A DNA stretch of 64,000 bases, taken from contig NZ_FOYP01000001.1 of NCBI RefSeq assembly GCF_900115105.1, positions 1,638,097-1,702,096 of the forward strand. The letters are read 5' to 3'. The notes below the pieces were generated by a model. It was not told where the DNA came from. It made no database searches and saw only the letters and a program-made list of their open reading frames with translations. Numbering within the stretch: the stretch's first letter is position 1; each line of letters begins with the position of its first letter. The translations under genes were made by a program, and so were the position numbers. This document shows, piece after piece, positions 26,872 to 39,091 of this stretch. Source of the DNA: Yoonia tamlensis (lineage in GTDB: Bacteria > Pseudomonadota > Alphaproteobacteria > Rhodobacterales > Rhodobacteraceae).

Positions 26872-28413
26872 TTAATGCGACGCGACAGGGCTGGCAGGGG
26901 CAAAGCCCGCAACAGCCGTTTCGTAATTTTCAACCAGTGCTTCCACGCTTGGCCCGATGATATCAAGAACCAGCGCCGGATAGACACCCAAAAGCAAGGT
27001 CATTGTGACCAGCGGGACAAAGATCAGCTTTTCACGTTTGCCCATATCGGTGATGGATTTCAGGCTTTCCTTGATCAGATCGCCCATCACAACACGGCGG
27101 TACAGCCACAGCGCATAAGCAGCCGAGAAGATAACGCCCGTTGTCGCAATCGCCGCCACCCAAGTATTCACTTGGAAAATACCGACGAGCACCAAGAATT
27201 CACCGATAAATCCGGATGTCCCCGGCAGACCGACGTTTGCCATCGTGAAGAACATAAAGATCAGCGCATAGGCCGGCATCCGGTTCACCAACCCGCCATA
27301 GGCGTCGATGTCGCGGGTGTGCATCCGGTCATAGATCACCCCAACGCAAAGGAACAACGCGCCAGAGATAAAGCCGTGGCTGATCATCTGGAAAATCGCC
27401 CCATCGATACCTTGTTGGTTGACCGCAAAGATCCCCATGGTCACGTAACCCATGTGTGCGACGGATGAATAGGCGATCAGCTTCTTCATGTCTTCCTGGA
27501 CCAGTGCGACCAGCGATGTGTAGACAATCGCAATGGCAGACAGCCACAGCACAAACGGCCCCATGACCTCTGACCCGATGGGGAACATTGGCAGGCTGAA
27601 GCGCAAGAAGCCGTAGCCGCCCATTTTCAACAGGATCGCCGCCAGCACCACAGAACCCGCAGTCGGGGCTTGCACGTGTGCATCTGGCAACCAGGTGTGG
27701 ACTGGCCACATCGGCATTTTCACCGCGAAGCTTGCAAAGAACGCAAGCCACATCAGGGTCTGCATGCCGCCAACGATCTGAATGCCCAGCAGGCTAAAGT
27801 TTTCAGACCCAAAGCTATGCGTCATCAGCGTCGGGATATCGGTCGTGCCCGCATCCGAGAACATCGCAACCATCGCCACCAGCATCAGCACAGAGCCAAG
27901 GAAGGTATAGAGGAAGAACTTGAAGGACGCGTAAATCCGGTTCTTGCCGCCCCAGATACCGATGATCAGGAACATCGGGATCAGACCTGCCTCGAAGAAC
28001 AGATAGAACAGCACCAGATCAAGCGCCATGAACACGCCCAGCATCAAGGTTTCCAGGATCAGGAAGGCGATCATGTATTCTTTGACGCGGGTTTTCACGT
28101 TCCAGCAGGACGCGAAAACAAGCGGCATCAGGAATGTGGTCAGCATCACAAACAGAATGCTGATCCCGTCAACGCCCATCTTGTATTGCAGACCAGCCAA
28201 CCAAGTGCGGGTTTCCACCATCTGGAAGCCGGTGTCGGACGGGTCAAAGTTGGACAGGATGAACAGCGACACCACAAAGGTCACCAGCGATGTCACCATC
28301 GCCACCCATTTGGCGTTTTTCTGTGCGGCCTCATCATCGCCGCGCAGGAATAGCGCAAGGATCACAGCCCCGATCAGCGGGATAAACGTCGTAAGCGAAA
28401 GAATATTGCCCAT
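26872..28413 (-). CDS. nuoM: NADH-quinone oxidoreductase subunit M
   Basis: A 513-residue antiporter-like subunit. The conserved [17 protein letters not shown] carries the key glutamate. [19 protein letters not shown] and [15 protein letters not shown] are the discontinuous-helix motifs. The start overlaps the nuoL stop by one base (TAATG). Confidence 0.97.
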   Translation of the reverse strand: MGNILSLTTFIPLIGAVILALFLRGDDEAAQKNAKWVAMVTSLVTFVVSLFILSNFDPSDTGFQMVETRTWLAGLQYKMGVDGISILFVMLTTFLMPLVFASCWNVKTRVKEYMIAFLILETLMLGVFMALDLVLFYLFFEAGLIPMFLIIGIWGGKNRIYASFKFFLYTFLGSVLMLVAMVAMFSDAGTTDIPTLMTHSFGSENFSLLGIQIVGGMQTLMWLAFFASFAVKMPMWPVHTWLPDAHVQAPTAGSVVLAAILLKMGGYGFLRFSLPMFPIGSEVMGPFVLWLSAIAIVYTSLVALVQEDMKKLIAYSSVAHMGYVTMGIFAVNQQGIDGAIFQMISHGFISGALFLCVGVIYDRMHTRDIDAYGGLVNRMPAYALIFMFFTMANVGLPGTSGFIGEFLVLVGIFQVNTWVAAIATTGVIFSAAYALWLYRRVVMGDLIKESLKSITDMGKREKLIFVPLVTMTLLLGVYPALVLDIIGPSVEALVENYETAVAGFAPASPVASH

Positions 28414-30536
28414 TAGTTTGCCCCCCCTGACATCGTCACAATTGTCAGAAGTACCGTGATCCCGATAACCATGCCCAATGCATAGGTGAACAGATAGCCA
28501 GACTGCGCACGACCTGCGAGCCTTGTGAAGAATGGAATGATGCCCATGGCCAAACCGTTAATCCCACCGTCAATAATTTGTGTATCTCCGCGCTTCCAGA
28601 AGATGCGCCCGATGGCCATGGCAGGCCGTACGAAGATCACATCGTAAAGCTCGTCAAAGTACCATTTGTTCAGCAAGAACCGGTATAGCGGAGCTTGCTG
28701 TGTGGCCAATTTTGCAGGCAGATCAGGTCGGCGGATATACATGATATAAGCCAGCGCCAGACCAAGGATCATCGCGACAAACGGCGATACCTTGACCCAT
28801 TTTGGCGCGTGGTGCGCATCATCCATGACATGGTTGTCATCGGACATAAAGATCGCACCTTTGCCCGGAACAGACGCATGTTCCGCATCCGCTGCATGAT
28901 CATCGGTAGCAACCGCGTGATCATCGCCATGCGCGTCAGCCTCTGCGGCATGATCATCGCCATGTGCATCAGCATCGCCGTGACCATCGTCCGCGTGCAT
29001 TTCAGCATCCGCGATCCCAAAGAAGGTTTCGACCTTATGGTGATCGCCAAAGAACGAATTATACCAGATCATCCCCGAGAACACGGCACCAAGGCTAAGC
29101 ACACCCAGCGGCACCAGCATCACCATCGGGCTTTCATGCGCGTGGTCATGCGTATGCTTGTCGCCGCGTGGCTTGCCGTAGAAGGTCATAAACATCAGGC
29201 GCCAGCTGTAGAAACTGGTCATAAAGGCCGCGATCACCAACATCCAGAAGGCATAGCCCCCAGCGGTGCCTGCATAGGCGCTCTCGATCACGGCGTCCTT
29301 GGACAGGAAGCCCGCAAAACCGATATGTGTCAGCGGGATACCAACACCGGTGATCGCCAATGTGCCGATCATCATCGCCCAGAATGTATAGGGGATCTTT
29401 TTGCGCAGACCGCCATAGTTGCGCATGTCCTGTTCGTGGTGCATCGCGTGGATCACAGAGCCCGCGCCAAGGAACAACATCGCCTTAAAGAACGCATGTG
29501 TCAGCAGGTGGAACATGGCAACCGAATAGACGCCAACACCGGCAGCAACAAACATGTAGCCCAGCTGCGAACACGTTGAATAGGCAATCACGCGTTTGAT
29601 ATCGTTTTGTACAAGGCCCACAGTAGCAGCAAAGAACGCCGTTGTGGCACCAAGGAACACGATGAAAGCAGTGGTTTCAGGCGCGTATTCCATCAGCGGC
29701 GACATGCGACAGACAAGGAACACACCAGCGGTCACCATGGTTGCGGCGTGGATCAGCGCAGATACAGGTGTTGGCCCTTCCATCGCGTCTGGCAACCATG
29801 TGTGCAGGATCAATTGTGCCGATTTACCCATCGCGCCGATAAACAACAGCATCGCGATCAAATTGGCCGCGTTCCAGTCACGCCACAAGAAATGCAGGTT
29901 TTGTTCGGCCAGATGCGGCACAGCTGCAAAGATATCATCAAAGCGAATGCTATCCGTCATCATATAAAGCGCAAAGATACCCAGCGCGAAACCAAAGTCA
30001 CCGACGCGGTTCACGACAAAGGCTTTGATCGCAGCAGCACCCGCAGATGGTTTTTTATAGTAGAAACCAATCAGCAAATATGAGGCTACGCCCACGCCTT
30101 CCCAGCCAAAGAACATCTGCACAAGGTTGTCAGAAGTCACGAGCATCAACATCGCAAAGGTAAAGAACGACAGATACGCAAAAAAGCGCGCCTTGTAGTT
30201 CTGGCCTTCGCTAAAGTGCTCATCATGGGCCATGTAGCCGAATGAATATAGGTGCACGAGCGCGGACACGGTCGTGATCACGATCAACATGATCGCGGTC
30301 AAACGGTCCATGCGGATTGACCAGTCAGTCGACAGCGTGCCGCTTTCGATCCAGCGCAGGATGTGGATTGTCTCGGTTGTGCCGTCAAATGTCAGGAAAA
30401 CGATCCATGACAAGAATGCCGCCAGAAACAACAGGCCGGTGGTGATCCACTGCGCGGCTGTTTCGCCGATCAGTCTCCAACCAAAGCCGCCAATAAGCGC
30501 GCCCACAAGCGGGGCAAATAGGATGGTGGTTTCCAT
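28413..30536 (-). CDS. nuoL: NADH-quinone oxidoreductase subunit L
   Basis: A 707-residue distal antiporter-like subunit whose long lateral helix clamps the membrane arm. [37 protein letters not shown] and [15 protein letters not shown] are conserved. Between the fourteenth helix and the final lateral part lies an Asp/His-rich insertion (about residues 513-551, with repeats of ADAHGDDHA) holding eight histidines. This is a candidate metal-binding or flexible loop. The gene ends in TAATG with nuoM. Confidence 0.97.
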   Translation of the reverse strand: METTILFAPLVGALIGGFGWRLIGETAAQWITTGLLFLAAFLSWIVFLTFDGTTETIHILRWIESGTLSTDWSIRMDRLTAIMLIVITTVSALVHLYSFGYMAHDEHFSEGQNYKARFFAYLSFFTFAMLMLVTSDNLVQMFFGWEGVGVASYLLIGFYYKKPSAGAAAIKAFVVNRVGDFGFALGIFALYMMTDSIRFDDIFAAVPHLAEQNLHFLWRDWNAANLIAMLLFIGAMGKSAQLILHTWLPDAMEGPTPVSALIHAATMVTAGVFLVCRMSPLMEYAPETTAFIVFLGATTAFFAATVGLVQNDIKRVIAYSTCSQLGYMFVAAGVGVYSVAMFHLLTHAFFKAMLFLGAGSVIHAMHHEQDMRNYGGLRKKIPYTFWAMMIGTLAITGVGIPLTHIGFAGFLSKDAVIESAYAGTAGGYAFWMLVIAAFMTSFYSWRLMFMTFYGKPRGDKHTHDHAHESPMVMLVPLGVLSLGAVFSGMIWYNSFFGDHHKVETFFGIADAEMHADDGHGDADAHGDDHAAEADAHGDDHAVATDDHAADAEHASVPGKGAIFMSDDNHVMDDAHHAPKWVKVSPFVAMILGLALAYIMYIRRPDLPAKLATQQAPLYRFLLNKWYFDELYDVIFVRPAMAIGRIFWKRGDTQIIDGGINGLAMGIIPFFTRLAGRAQSGYLFTYALGMVIGITVLLTIVTMSGGAN

Positions 30537-30541
30537 GTGCC

Positions 30542-30847
30542 TTAACCCTTCATCACGTTGACGTCTTCAACGTCGATGGTTCCGCGGTTGCGGAAGAAAC
30601 AAACCAGAATGGCCAAACCGATCGCAGCTTCGGCAGCGGCAACAGTCAGCACAAACAAGGTAAAGACCTGACCAACCAGATCATCAAGATAGCTTGAGAA
30701 GGCCACAAAGTTGATATTCACCGACAGCAACATCAATTCGATGCTCATCAGCAAGATGATCACGTTTTTGCGGTTCAGGAACAGACCAAAGATCCCGATA
30801 ACAAACAGGGTCGCCGCCACTGCCAGATAATGTTCAAGTCCGATCAT
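30542..30847 (-). CDS. nuoK: NADH-quinone oxidoreductase subunit K
   Basis: A 101-residue three-helix subunit of the proton path ([15 protein letters not shown] holds the conserved glutamate; [17 protein letters not shown] holds the second). The length is standard. It lies six bases before nuoL. Confidence 0.97.
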   Translation of the reverse strand: MIGLEHYLAVAATLFVIGIFGLFLNRKNVIILLMSIELMLLSVNINFVAFSSYLDDLVGQVFTLFVLTVAAAEAAIGLAILVCFFRNRGTIDVEDVNVMKG

Positions 30848-30893
30848 TGCATCGTTCCTTCTAGGCCAAAACCGTTCACAGAATTGTTCGTCA

Positions 30894-31499
30894 TCACAGC
30901 CCCTGCCCCGGTTTTACGTCGATAAGTTCCATCGCCTTGGCGGGATCGCGGTGCATTTGCGCGATCACGTTCTGGCGTTTGATGTCTACGCGGTGGCGCA
31001 GGGTCAGAACAATTGCGCCAATCATCGCAACCAGCAGGATCAGACCCGCAAGCTGGAACAACATGATGTATTTGTCATAGATCAGCAGGCCCAAAGCGGC
31101 AGTATTGTCCGCGTCACCTTGGGGTGCGGCGACACGGCCGGCCACGCCGTCCGAGAAATCCCAAACACCCACGGCCATGATCAATTGCATGATGATCACG
31201 ATCCCGATCAACAAGGCCAGCGGCATGTATTTCGCCATTTCCGCCTTAAGTTCGGCGAAATCAACGTCGAGCATCATGACAACGAATAGGAAAAGCACCG
31301 CGACCGCGCCGACATAGACGATGATCAGCAGCATCGCGACAAATTCAGCGCCCAGCGTGACAAACAGGCCCGCCGCAGACAAAAACGCGAGGATCAGCCA
31401 GAGCACCGAATGCACAGGATTGCGGCTCACAACGGTGAACAGCCCGCCAACGACCGTTGAGATCGCAAACAGATAGAATGTGAACGCAAAAACACTCAT
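30894..31499 (-). CDS. nuoJ: NADH-quinone oxidoreductase subunit J
   Basis: A 201-residue membrane subunit with five helices. [20 protein letters not shown] and [22 protein letters not shown] are diagnostic; the latter is the helix with a pi-bulge next to the quinone tunnel. Its ATG overlaps the stop of the inserted CMD-like gene. Confidence 0.97.
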   Translation of the reverse strand: MSVFAFTFYLFAISTVVGGLFTVVSRNPVHSVLWLILAFLSAAGLFVTLGAEFVAMLLIIVYVGAVAVLFLFVVMMLDVDFAELKAEMAKYMPLALLIGIVIIMQLIMAVGVWDFSDGVAGRVAAPQGDADNTAALGLLIYDKYIMLFQLAGLILLVAMIGAIVLTLRHRVDIKRQNVIAQMHRDPAKAMELIDVKPGQGL

Positions 31500-31894
31500 G
31501 CGGTTTCGTCCTTTTCCAACACTTCATTGGCCAATTGCATGGCCTTATTCATCGCAGGCACACCGCCAAACATGCCCATCTGGGCGATTGTTTCGGCGAT
31601 TTCCTGTTTCGTTGCGCCCGCTTCGGTCAAATGCCGGACAGTCAGGCGAATTTGGGATTCGGCTTGGGCGCCCAGCACTGTCAGCCCTGCGAGGGTCAAC
31701 AAAAGCCGGGTCTTGGCGTCAAGCCCGTCTGGGTTCACGCCTTTGCCAAAAAACATTTCCATGGTTTCCTTTGGCATCGTCGGCCAGAGGTTTTCGAATC
31801 CGGCGGGCGTAAAGGCATCCATGTCGACATTCATCGACTTGGCCCAGTCTTGGCCCATCTTCATCATGGCTTCAAAAGGATTCTGATCGCTCAT
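31496..31894 (-). CDS. Carboxymuconolactone-decarboxylase-like protein inside the nuo cluster
   Basis: A 132-residue all-helical protein. The second half ([53 protein letters not shown], here abbreviated) follows the gamma-CMD/AhpD fold. The CxxC of peroxidase-type AhpD is absent, so thiol chemistry is unlikely. It is coupled at both ends by ATGA overlaps, to the DUF4259 gene upstream and nuoJ downstream, so it is made with complex I. A role in complex I assembly or protection is only inference. The start [10 protein letters not shown] was chosen because it forms the coupling. Confidence 0.8.
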   Translation of the reverse strand: MSDQNPFEAMMKMGQDWAKSMNVDMDAFTPAGFENLWPTMPKETMEMFFGKGVNPDGLDAKTRLLLTLAGLTVLGAQAESQIRLTVRHLTEAGATKQEIAETIAQMGMFGGVPAMNKAMQLANEVLEKDETA

Positions 31895-32310
31895 GCTGTA
31901 TCCAATCGCGCGCGCAGCGTCTTCATTTGGGTCAGCCAATCGTCCAGCTCATCCGTTTCAGCCCATAGATCATAAAGTTCGGACGTTTCCGCATCCCCCA
32001 TCAGCGCCTCAAGCGCCTCGGAAGTGCGGGCCTGCACGTTGTCGACATCCATCAGCGCGTCTTTGTGGTTCTCAACGGGTTCTTCCAGCTGGTCAGCCAG
32101 ATCTTCGTCAGGTTTACCAAGGGCGGCAGCGACAACCTCGGCCAGTGCCACAACGCCCATCCCGATATCACTATCAACATAGCCGCTGGCGACAGCATCA
32201 GCGCAGGCGTCAAGAATATCGGTGGCCGCAGTCGCCCCGAATTCAGCAAAATCGGTCAGCCAGTCCTGACTGCCGTCATTGTCGAATGATCCTACGCCCC
32301 AAGCGCCCAT
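31891..32310 (-). CDS. DUF4259-like acidic protein inside the nuo cluster
   Basis: A 139-residue acidic, soluble protein. The N-terminus MGAWGVGSFDNDGSQDWL is the DUF4259 signature, and the rest is predicted helical (DADEDL-like acidic runs and a C-terminal DDWLTQMKTLRARLD). The function is unknown. It sits 10 bases after nuoI with a strong GGGGAAG ribosome site and overlaps the CMD-like gene by ATGA. The long upstream in-frame extension runs through nuoI and is rejected. Confidence 0.8.
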   Translation of the reverse strand: MGAWGVGSFDNDGSQDWLTDFAEFGATAATDILDACADAVASGYVDSDIGMGVVALAEVVAAALGKPDEDLADQLEEPVENHKDALMDVDNVQARTSEALEALMGDAETSELYDLWAETDELDDWLTQMKTLRARLDTA

Positions 32311-32320
32311 TGTTCTTCCC

Positions 32321-32815
32321 CTACCGGTACGGTGCGTCAAGCTCGAGATTGCGCGCAATCTCGGATTCCCAACGGTCGCCGTTCGCCAGCAGTTTTTCTT
32401 TGTCGTAATACAGTTCTTCGCGGGTTTCGGTGCTGAATTCGAAATTCGGCCCCTCGACAATTGCGTCCACTGGGCAGGCTTCCTGGCAGAAACCACAGTA
32501 GATGCATTTGGTCATATCAATGTCATAACGCGTGGTGCGGCGTGACCCGTCATCGCGTGGCTCCGCGTCAATGGTGATCGCCTGCGCGGGGCACACAGCC
32601 TCGCAAAGTTTACAAGCGATACAACGCTCTTCGCCATTCGCATAGCGGCGCAACGCATGTTCACCACGAAAACGCGGGGACAAAGGCCCCTTTTCATGCG
32701 GGTAGTTCAACGTCGCCTTGGGCGAAAAGAAATACTTCAACCCCAGCTTAAAACCGACATAGAAATCCTGCAGCAGGAAATACTTTACGGCGCGTGTGTA
32801 ATCCATTTGTGCCAT
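32321..32815 (-). CDS. nuoI: NADH-quinone oxidoreductase subunit I
   Basis: A 164-residue peripheral subunit binding Fe-S clusters N6a and N6b. The two ferredoxin motifs are [12 protein letters not shown] and [12 protein letters not shown]. The N-terminal amphipathic helix ([21 protein letters not shown]) anchors it to the membrane arm. It begins three bases after the nuoH stop. Confidence 0.98.
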   Translation of the reverse strand: MAQMDYTRAVKYFLLQDFYVGFKLGLKYFFSPKATLNYPHEKGPLSPRFRGEHALRRYANGEERCIACKLCEAVCPAQAITIDAEPRDDGSRRTTRYDIDMTKCIYCGFCQEACPVDAIVEGPNFEFSTETREELYYDKEKLLANGDRWESEIARNLELDAPYR

Positions 32816-32817
32816 TT

Positions 32818-34260
32818 TTATCCCTCAGAGCCTTCCGTAGAGATGATTTCTTTTGTCCATGTCCGAATCTGAGTGAAACTTACCCCTCCTTCGGATGGCA
32901 GTTCGCTCCCAGCGATATCAAACCCAGTTTCACGCCCTAAGCATTCAGACGTATTTGAAATTGCAGCCAGCAAAGCAATGTCCGCTGGATCCGCATCCGG
33001 AGACGCAATCAACTTTGCCCCGTCCGGCGACGGTACAGCAATTGGCAAAAAGCTAGAAATATGTGTAGCAAAAACCATTACTTTCGCCGCATCCTCCAGC
33101 GACACCTCTGGGTTTATGCCATTTTTTGCAGTCATAGCTACAAGGTCATGACTAGGACTAATTTCACGAAGTGCAGCAAATTCAGCCGAACAATTTTGAT
33201 CCATAAACTCTGCAATCGTTGCAGGCTCGTCGTCCCAACGCGCCCAAAAACCGCCTGCTACTTCAAATTTCGCGAGGAATGAAATCAGCACAACCCAGAT
33301 CAAAGACATTGGAAGGAAGACTTTCCAGCCGATCCGCATCAGTTGGTCATAGCGGTAGCGCGGTGTGATCGCCTTGACCATTGAGAAGACAAAGAAGCAG
33401 GCGGACATTTTCAGCACCATCCACAGGATGCCATCTGGCAGGCCCGGAATTGGTGACAACCAGCCGCCAAAGAACAGCAGTGAAATCAGCGCGCACATCA
33501 GCACGACGGCCATCAATTCACCGATCATGAACAGCAAGAACGGCGTTGATGAATATTCAACCTGATACCCCGCAACCAGTTCTGATTCCGCTTCGGGAAG
33601 GTCAAACGGTGGCCGGTTGGTCTCAGCGAGTGCCGAGATAAAGAACAGGAATAGCATCGGGAAATGCGCAACCCAGTACCAGTTGAACAGACCCGCTTTG
33701 CCGTCTTGGGCCGCGACGATATCGCCAAAGTTCATGGAACCGGTTGAGATAATCACACCGATGATAATCAGGCCCAATGAGACTTCGTAAGAAATCATCT
33801 GCGCGGCGGACCGCAGCGAGCCAAGGAATGGGTATTTCGAGTTCGACGCCCAGCCGCCCATGATCACGCCGTAAACCTCGAGCGAGGACACCGCGAAGAC
33901 AAACAAGATGGCCACGTTGATGTTGGACAGCACCCAACCATCGTTGAACGGGATCACCGACCATGCGACTACAGCCAGCACAAATGAAATCATCGGCGCA
34001 AGGAAAAAGACAAATTTGTCAGCGCCCGCAGGTACGACAATTTCTTTGACGATGTATTTCAAGAAATCCGCAAAGGATTGCAGCAGACCAAAGGCACCAA
34101 CGATGTTTGGCCCTTTGCGCATCTGAACAGCGGCCCAGATTTTGCGGTCCGCATACATCAAGAACGCCAAAGCGACCAGCAATGGGACCAGAACCAGCAG
34201 ACACTGGGCCAGAATCACAAGGACGATCCCAAGGTTGGTATTGGTGAAGAACTCGACCAT
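32818..34260 (-). CDS. nuoH: NADH-quinone oxidoreductase subunit H with a C-terminal extension
   Basis: A 480-residue protein. Residues 1-342 are a complete Nuo[36 protein letters not shown] for the quinone site, and the final helix ending GGFWARW. Family members normally stop here, at about 345 residues. A further 138 residues (33234 down to 32818) follow in frame. They are hydrophilic, contain two cysteines (QNCSAEF, SECLGRE) and match nothing I recognise. Base composition drops there (83 G/C of 180 bases at 33001-33180, against 33 of 60 at 33781-33840). No frameshift is evident. Confidence 0.93.
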   Translation of the reverse strand: MVEFFTNTNLGIVLVILAQCLLVLVPLLVALAFLMYADRKIWAAVQMRKGPNIVGAFGLLQSFADFLKYIVKEIVVPAGADKFVFFLAPMISFVLAVVAWSVIPFNDGWVLSNINVAILFVFAVSSLEVYGVIMGGWASNSKYPFLGSLRSAAQMISYEVSLGLIIIGVIISTGSMNFGDIVAAQDGKAGLFNWYWVAHFPMLFLFFISALAETNRPPFDLPEAESELVAGYQVEYSSTPFLLFMIGELMAVVLMCALISLLFFGGWLSPIPGLPDGILWMVLKMSACFFVFSMVKAITPRYRYDQLMRIGWKVFLPMSLIWVVLISFLAKFEVAGGFWARWDDEPATIAEFMDQNCSAEFAALREISPSHDLVAMTAKNGINPEVSLEDAAKVMVFATHISSFLPIAVPSPDGAKLIASPDADPADIALLAAISNTSECLGRETGFDIAGSELPSEGGVSFTQIRTWTKEIISTEGSEG

Positions 34261-34350
34261 ATTTATTCCCTCACACCGTGAACTGGTGCCAACATGATGC
34301 GGCGCGCATGCATGTCACGCCGCTGGTGCCAGCCCAAAGGCTGAAATTAT

Positions 34351-34362
34351 GGGGCGAACCCC
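34351..34362 (-). promoter_or_regulatory. Short GGGG-TTCG-CCCC hairpin after nuoG
   Basis: On the transcribed strand a GGGG/CCCC stem closes a UUCG loop three bases after the nuoG stop. A larger GCGGCG/CGCCGC stem (about 34299-34323), flanked by two copies of TGGTGCCA, lies further on in the nuoG-nuoH gap (34261-34365). No T-run follows, so it is more likely a processing or stability element than a terminator. Confidence 0.35.
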
Positions 34363-34365
34363 GTC

Positions 34366-36384
<2,019 letters not shown>

Positions 36385-36436
36385 GGCGTGCCTTTTTATT
36401 CCCTTGCGCGCCTTCCCCGACAATTTGGGGTGGGAC

Positions 36437-36459
36437 CGCGTTAGCCGCGTTCTAACGCG
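36437..36459. promoter_or_regulatory. Hairpin or operator upstream of nuoG
   Basis: CGCGTTAG (36437-36444) and CTAACGCG (36452-36459) form a perfect 8-bp inverted repeat with a 7-base spacer, 52 bases before nuoG. A second perfect repeat, TTTGACA with TGTCAAA, lies at about 36484-36516, next to a T6 run just after the DUF5333 stop. The gap therefore may hold both a weak transcript end and a control site. Confidence 0.4.
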
Positions 36460-36524
36460 ACAGGGAACATGATGCCAGTCAGTTTGACAAAAAAGACGCC
36501 AATTTTCGTGTCAAAATCGGTTCC

Positions 36525-36929
36525 TTAGCGCAACAACCACCCAACACGGGTGTTTGCAGCCATTTGCGCGCGCCCAACGGCGCAATATGTCGCAGGGTCA
36601 TCGGCCACGACACCAAGCAGTGAAAGCTGTTCGCGCGCAATCGCCTCTAGCCTGCGTTTCTCGTCGCGGTCGCTGACATAGGCGTCAATTTCGGCCTCCG
36701 AATAGCCCAGTTCCGCAGCCCGCCGTTTCAGCGATTGCAGATAGCTGATGCCACGAAATGTGCGGGCGCGGATTTCATCGCATTGCTGTGAAATCTCGTA
36801 GGCCATGCCGACCTGAATAATGCCGTCGCGCACTTCGGGCTGGTCGCGCAGCGCGGTTTGCGCCGACAGATTGCCCGCAAGCCCGCAAACAAGCGCGGCG
36901 GCGGCAATAATAAACGGGGTCTTGGCCAT
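36525..36929 (-). CDS. DUF5333 exported protein
   Basis: A 134-residue protein with a Sec signal peptide (FIIAAAALVCGLAGNLSAQ). The mature part matches DUF5333: QQCDEIRARTFRGI, ELGYSEAEIDAYVSD and the ending TYCAVGRAQMA..VGWLLR. Two cysteines probably form a periplasmic disulfide. DUF5333 genes are typical neighbours of nuoG in Rhodobacteraceae. The function is unknown. It stands between a terminator upstream and nuoG downstream. Confidence 0.85.
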   Translation of the reverse strand: MAKTPFIIAAAALVCGLAGNLSAQTALRDQPEVRDGIIQVGMAYEISQQCDEIRARTFRGISYLQSLKRRAAELGYSEAEIDAYVSDRDEKRRLEAIAREQLSLLGVVADDPATYCAVGRAQMAANTRVGWLLR

Positions 36930-37057
36930 GTGTCGTCTCCTGCTGGGCGGTTCTTGATGCGCCTTTGATCCGTTCAGACATCGGCATTCACGCCGCGCTA
37001 TTCAATATCAAAGCGGGGATATCCCTTTTGGCACGCCGATTTTCGCACAATCGCCAA

Positions 37058-37089
37058 TAAAAAGGGCCGCGCAGAAAACTGGGCGGCCC
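37058..37089 (-). terminator. Intrinsic terminator inside the nuo cluster, after the nuoF-linked lipoprotein
   Basis: On the minus strand GGGCCGC pairs with GCGGCCC (stems 37083-37089 and 37064-37070, loop of 12 bases) and is followed by TTTTTATT. It starts 28 bases after the lipoprotein stop. This would cut transcription before DUF5333 and nuoG. Confidence 0.75.
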
Positions 37090-37116
37090 GTGGGTTCGGT
37101 TATGGCGCAAACCGGC

Positions 37117-37527
37117 CTAGACCGGCACCAACAAAGCGCTGAGCGCCGAGCCTTCCAGCGTTTCGGCCGCAGCCGCAGCACATAGATCGCCACCATCGAG
37201 CGCAATCCCGTGTTTGGCCTCAAAGCTGCGCGCGCTGACGCTTGTTTCCGTCTCGATCGCAAGGCGCAACGGAATCGCGGACAAGGTGCCGCGGCCCATT
37301 TCATTGCGCCGTTCGTTCAGTTCCGCATCCAGCGCGGCATCATAGCGGTAATCCGCACAATTGCGAGCCACATCATTGGCGATTTTCAACGTCGCAAAAT
37401 AGAGCGGCGTCGACATTGTATAAAGCTTTTGCACCGCAGGATCATCAAACGGGCGCGCCGCATTTGATCCGGTGGAACAGGCGGCAAGCGTCAAAGCTGC
37501 GCCGAAAATCAGACCTGATTTCATCAT
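37117..37527 (-). CDS. Small lipoprotein co-translated with nuoF
   Basis: A 136-residue predicted lipoprotein ([11 protein letters not shown]). The mature part has two further cysteines ([18 protein letters not shown]) and a helical middle ([22 protein letters not shown]). I do not recognise the family. The gene starts at an ATGATG whose first bases overlap the nuoF stop, so it is made together with NuoF, though it would act in the periplasm or membrane. A strong terminator follows it. Confidence 0.8.
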   Translation of the reverse strand: MMKSGLIFGAALTLAACSTGSNAARPFDDPAVQKLYTMSTPLYFATLKIANDVARNCADYRYDAALDAELNERRNEMGRGTLSAIPLRLAIETETSVSARSFEAKHGIALDGGDLCAAAAAETLEGSALSALLVPV

Positions 37528-38810
37528 TCTGCTGCAATCCCCGCGACGCGTTTATGCTTGATCCGGTCTTCAATTTCGTCGCGGAAATTGCGGATCAGCG
37601 CTTGAATTGGCCATGCGGCCGCGTCCCCAAGCGCACAAATTGTGTGGCCCTCTACCTGTTTGGTCACGTCAAACAGCATATCGATTTCTTCGACAGATGC
37701 ATCACCTTTTACCAAACGCTCCATCACGCGCATCATCCAGCCGGTGCCTTCGCGGCACGGCGTGCACTGCCCGCAGCTTTCGTGCTTGTAAAACTTGGAC
37801 AGGCGCCAAATTGCTTTGATCATATCTGTCGATTGATCCATCACGATCACGGCAGCGGTGCCAAGGCTTGACCCTTTTTCTTTCAGCCCGTCAAAATCCA
37901 TGATCGCATCGCGCATGTTTTCACCGCGCACGTTGGGCACGGATGACCCGCCAGGGATCACGGCCTTAAGATTGTCCCAGCCGCCTTTGATCCCGCCGCA
38001 GTGCTTTTCGATCAGCTCTTCGAACGAAATGCCCATTTCTTCTTCGACAACGCAGGGGTTGTTGACGTGACCCGAAATCGCGAACAGCTTTGTGCCTGCG
38101 TTATTGGCGCGGCCAATGCCTGCAAACCAACCACCGCCACGGCGCAAGATAGTTGGAACAACGGCGATTGATTCGACGTTATTCACAGTTGTCGGGCAGC
38201 CATAAAGACCAGCACCCGCAGGGAACGGCGGCTTCATCCGCGGCATACCCTTTTTGCCTTCAAGGCTTTCGAGCAGCGCAGTTTCTTCACCGCAAATATA
38301 GGCTCCAGCCCCGTGGGTCAGGTAAATGTCGAAATCCCAACCGGATTTGGCAGCGTTTTTACCAACCAGACCGGCAGCATAGGCTTCGTCGATCGCGGTT
38401 TGCAGGGCTTCTTTTTCGCGGATGTATTCGCCGCGGATATAGATATAGCAGGCGTTCGCATTCATAGCGAATGACGCGATCAAGCAGCCTTCGACCAATG
38501 TATGCGGGTCATGGCGCATGATTTCGCGGTCTTTACATGTGCCCGGCTCGGATTCGTCGGCGTTCACAACAAGGTAGGACGGGCGACCGTCAGATTCCTT
38601 GGGCATGAACGACCATTTCAAACCGGTCGGGAAACCCGCGCCACCACGGCCACGCAGGCCAGAGGCTTTCATCTCGTTCACGATCCAATCGCGCCCTTTT
38701 TTGATGATATCGGCGGTGCCATCCCAATGACCACGTGCTTGTGCGCCTGCCAAGGTGCGGTCGTGCATCCCGTAAAGGTTCGTGAAAATCCGGTCTTCGT
38801 CTTTGAGCAT
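37524..38810 (-). CDS. nuoF: NADH-quinone oxidoreductase subunit F
   Basis: The 428-residue NADH-binding subunit with FMN and cluster N3. The NADH/FMN glycine loop is [31 protein letters not shown] binds FMN, and the 4Fe-4S ligands are [12 protein letters not shown] with a distal GHTICALGD. The start [14 protein letters not shown] overlaps the DUF5337 stop as TGATG, and the longer reading of the frame lies inside that gene. Confidence 0.98.
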   Translation of the reverse strand: MLKDEDRIFTNLYGMHDRTLAGAQARGHWDGTADIIKKGRDWIVNEMKASGLRGRGGAGFPTGLKWSFMPKESDGRPSYLVVNADESEPGTCKDREIMRHDPHTLVEGCLIASFAMNANACYIYIRGEYIREKEALQTAIDEAYAAGLVGKNAAKSGWDFDIYLTHGAGAYICGEETALLESLEGKKGMPRMKPPFPAGAGLYGCPTTVNNVESIAVVPTILRRGGGWFAGIGRANNAGTKLFAISGHVNNPCVVEEEMGISFEELIEKHCGGIKGGWDNLKAVIPGGSSVPNVRGENMRDAIMDFDGLKEKGSSLGTAAVIVMDQSTDMIKAIWRLSKFYKHESCGQCTPCREGTGWMMRVMERLVKGDASVEEIDMLFDVTKQVEGHTICALGDAAAWPIQALIRNFRDEIEDRIKHKRVAGIAAE

Positions 38811-39040
38811 CAGCTTTCGCCCTTGTCGTTCTGGCCACTCCGCCAGAGTTGAAATGTCTGCCACAGCGCAAAGCCGAAACCAGCAAGCGCCGCAAGGTCA
38901 AATAACGCGCGGACCCGATTGGTCCAACCAAAATGTGACCCTGCCCATGTCGCTATGATCCATAAAGCACCAGTTCCGGCAAGAATCAACGCGGCGCGCT
39001 GTCCGGCCTTGGCCCGTTTATGATCGAGATCGTTGCGCAT
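38810..39040 (-). CDS. DUF5337 small membrane protein
   Basis: A 76-residue protein with two hydrophobic helices ([18 protein letters not shown] and [18 protein letters not shown]) and basic ends. The sequence and its position directly before nuoF match DUF5337 of Rhodobacteraceae. The stop overlaps the nuoF start (TGATG). Its function is unknown; a complex I-linked assembly or lipid role is possible. Confidence 0.85.
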   Translation of the reverse strand: MRNDLDHKRAKAGQRAALILAGTGALWIIATWAGSHFGWTNRVRALFDLAALAGFGFALWQTFQLWRSGQNDKGES

Positions 39041-39091
39041 GTGTGAAACGGCCCCAAACGGTGCCGCCTTTCGTGTCTATTATACGGCCCT

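Noticed and set aside
32311..32496. Longer N-terminus for the DUF4259-like gene
   Set aside because: The extra codons lie entirely within nuoI. The MGAWG start is the family start and has a strong ribosome site.
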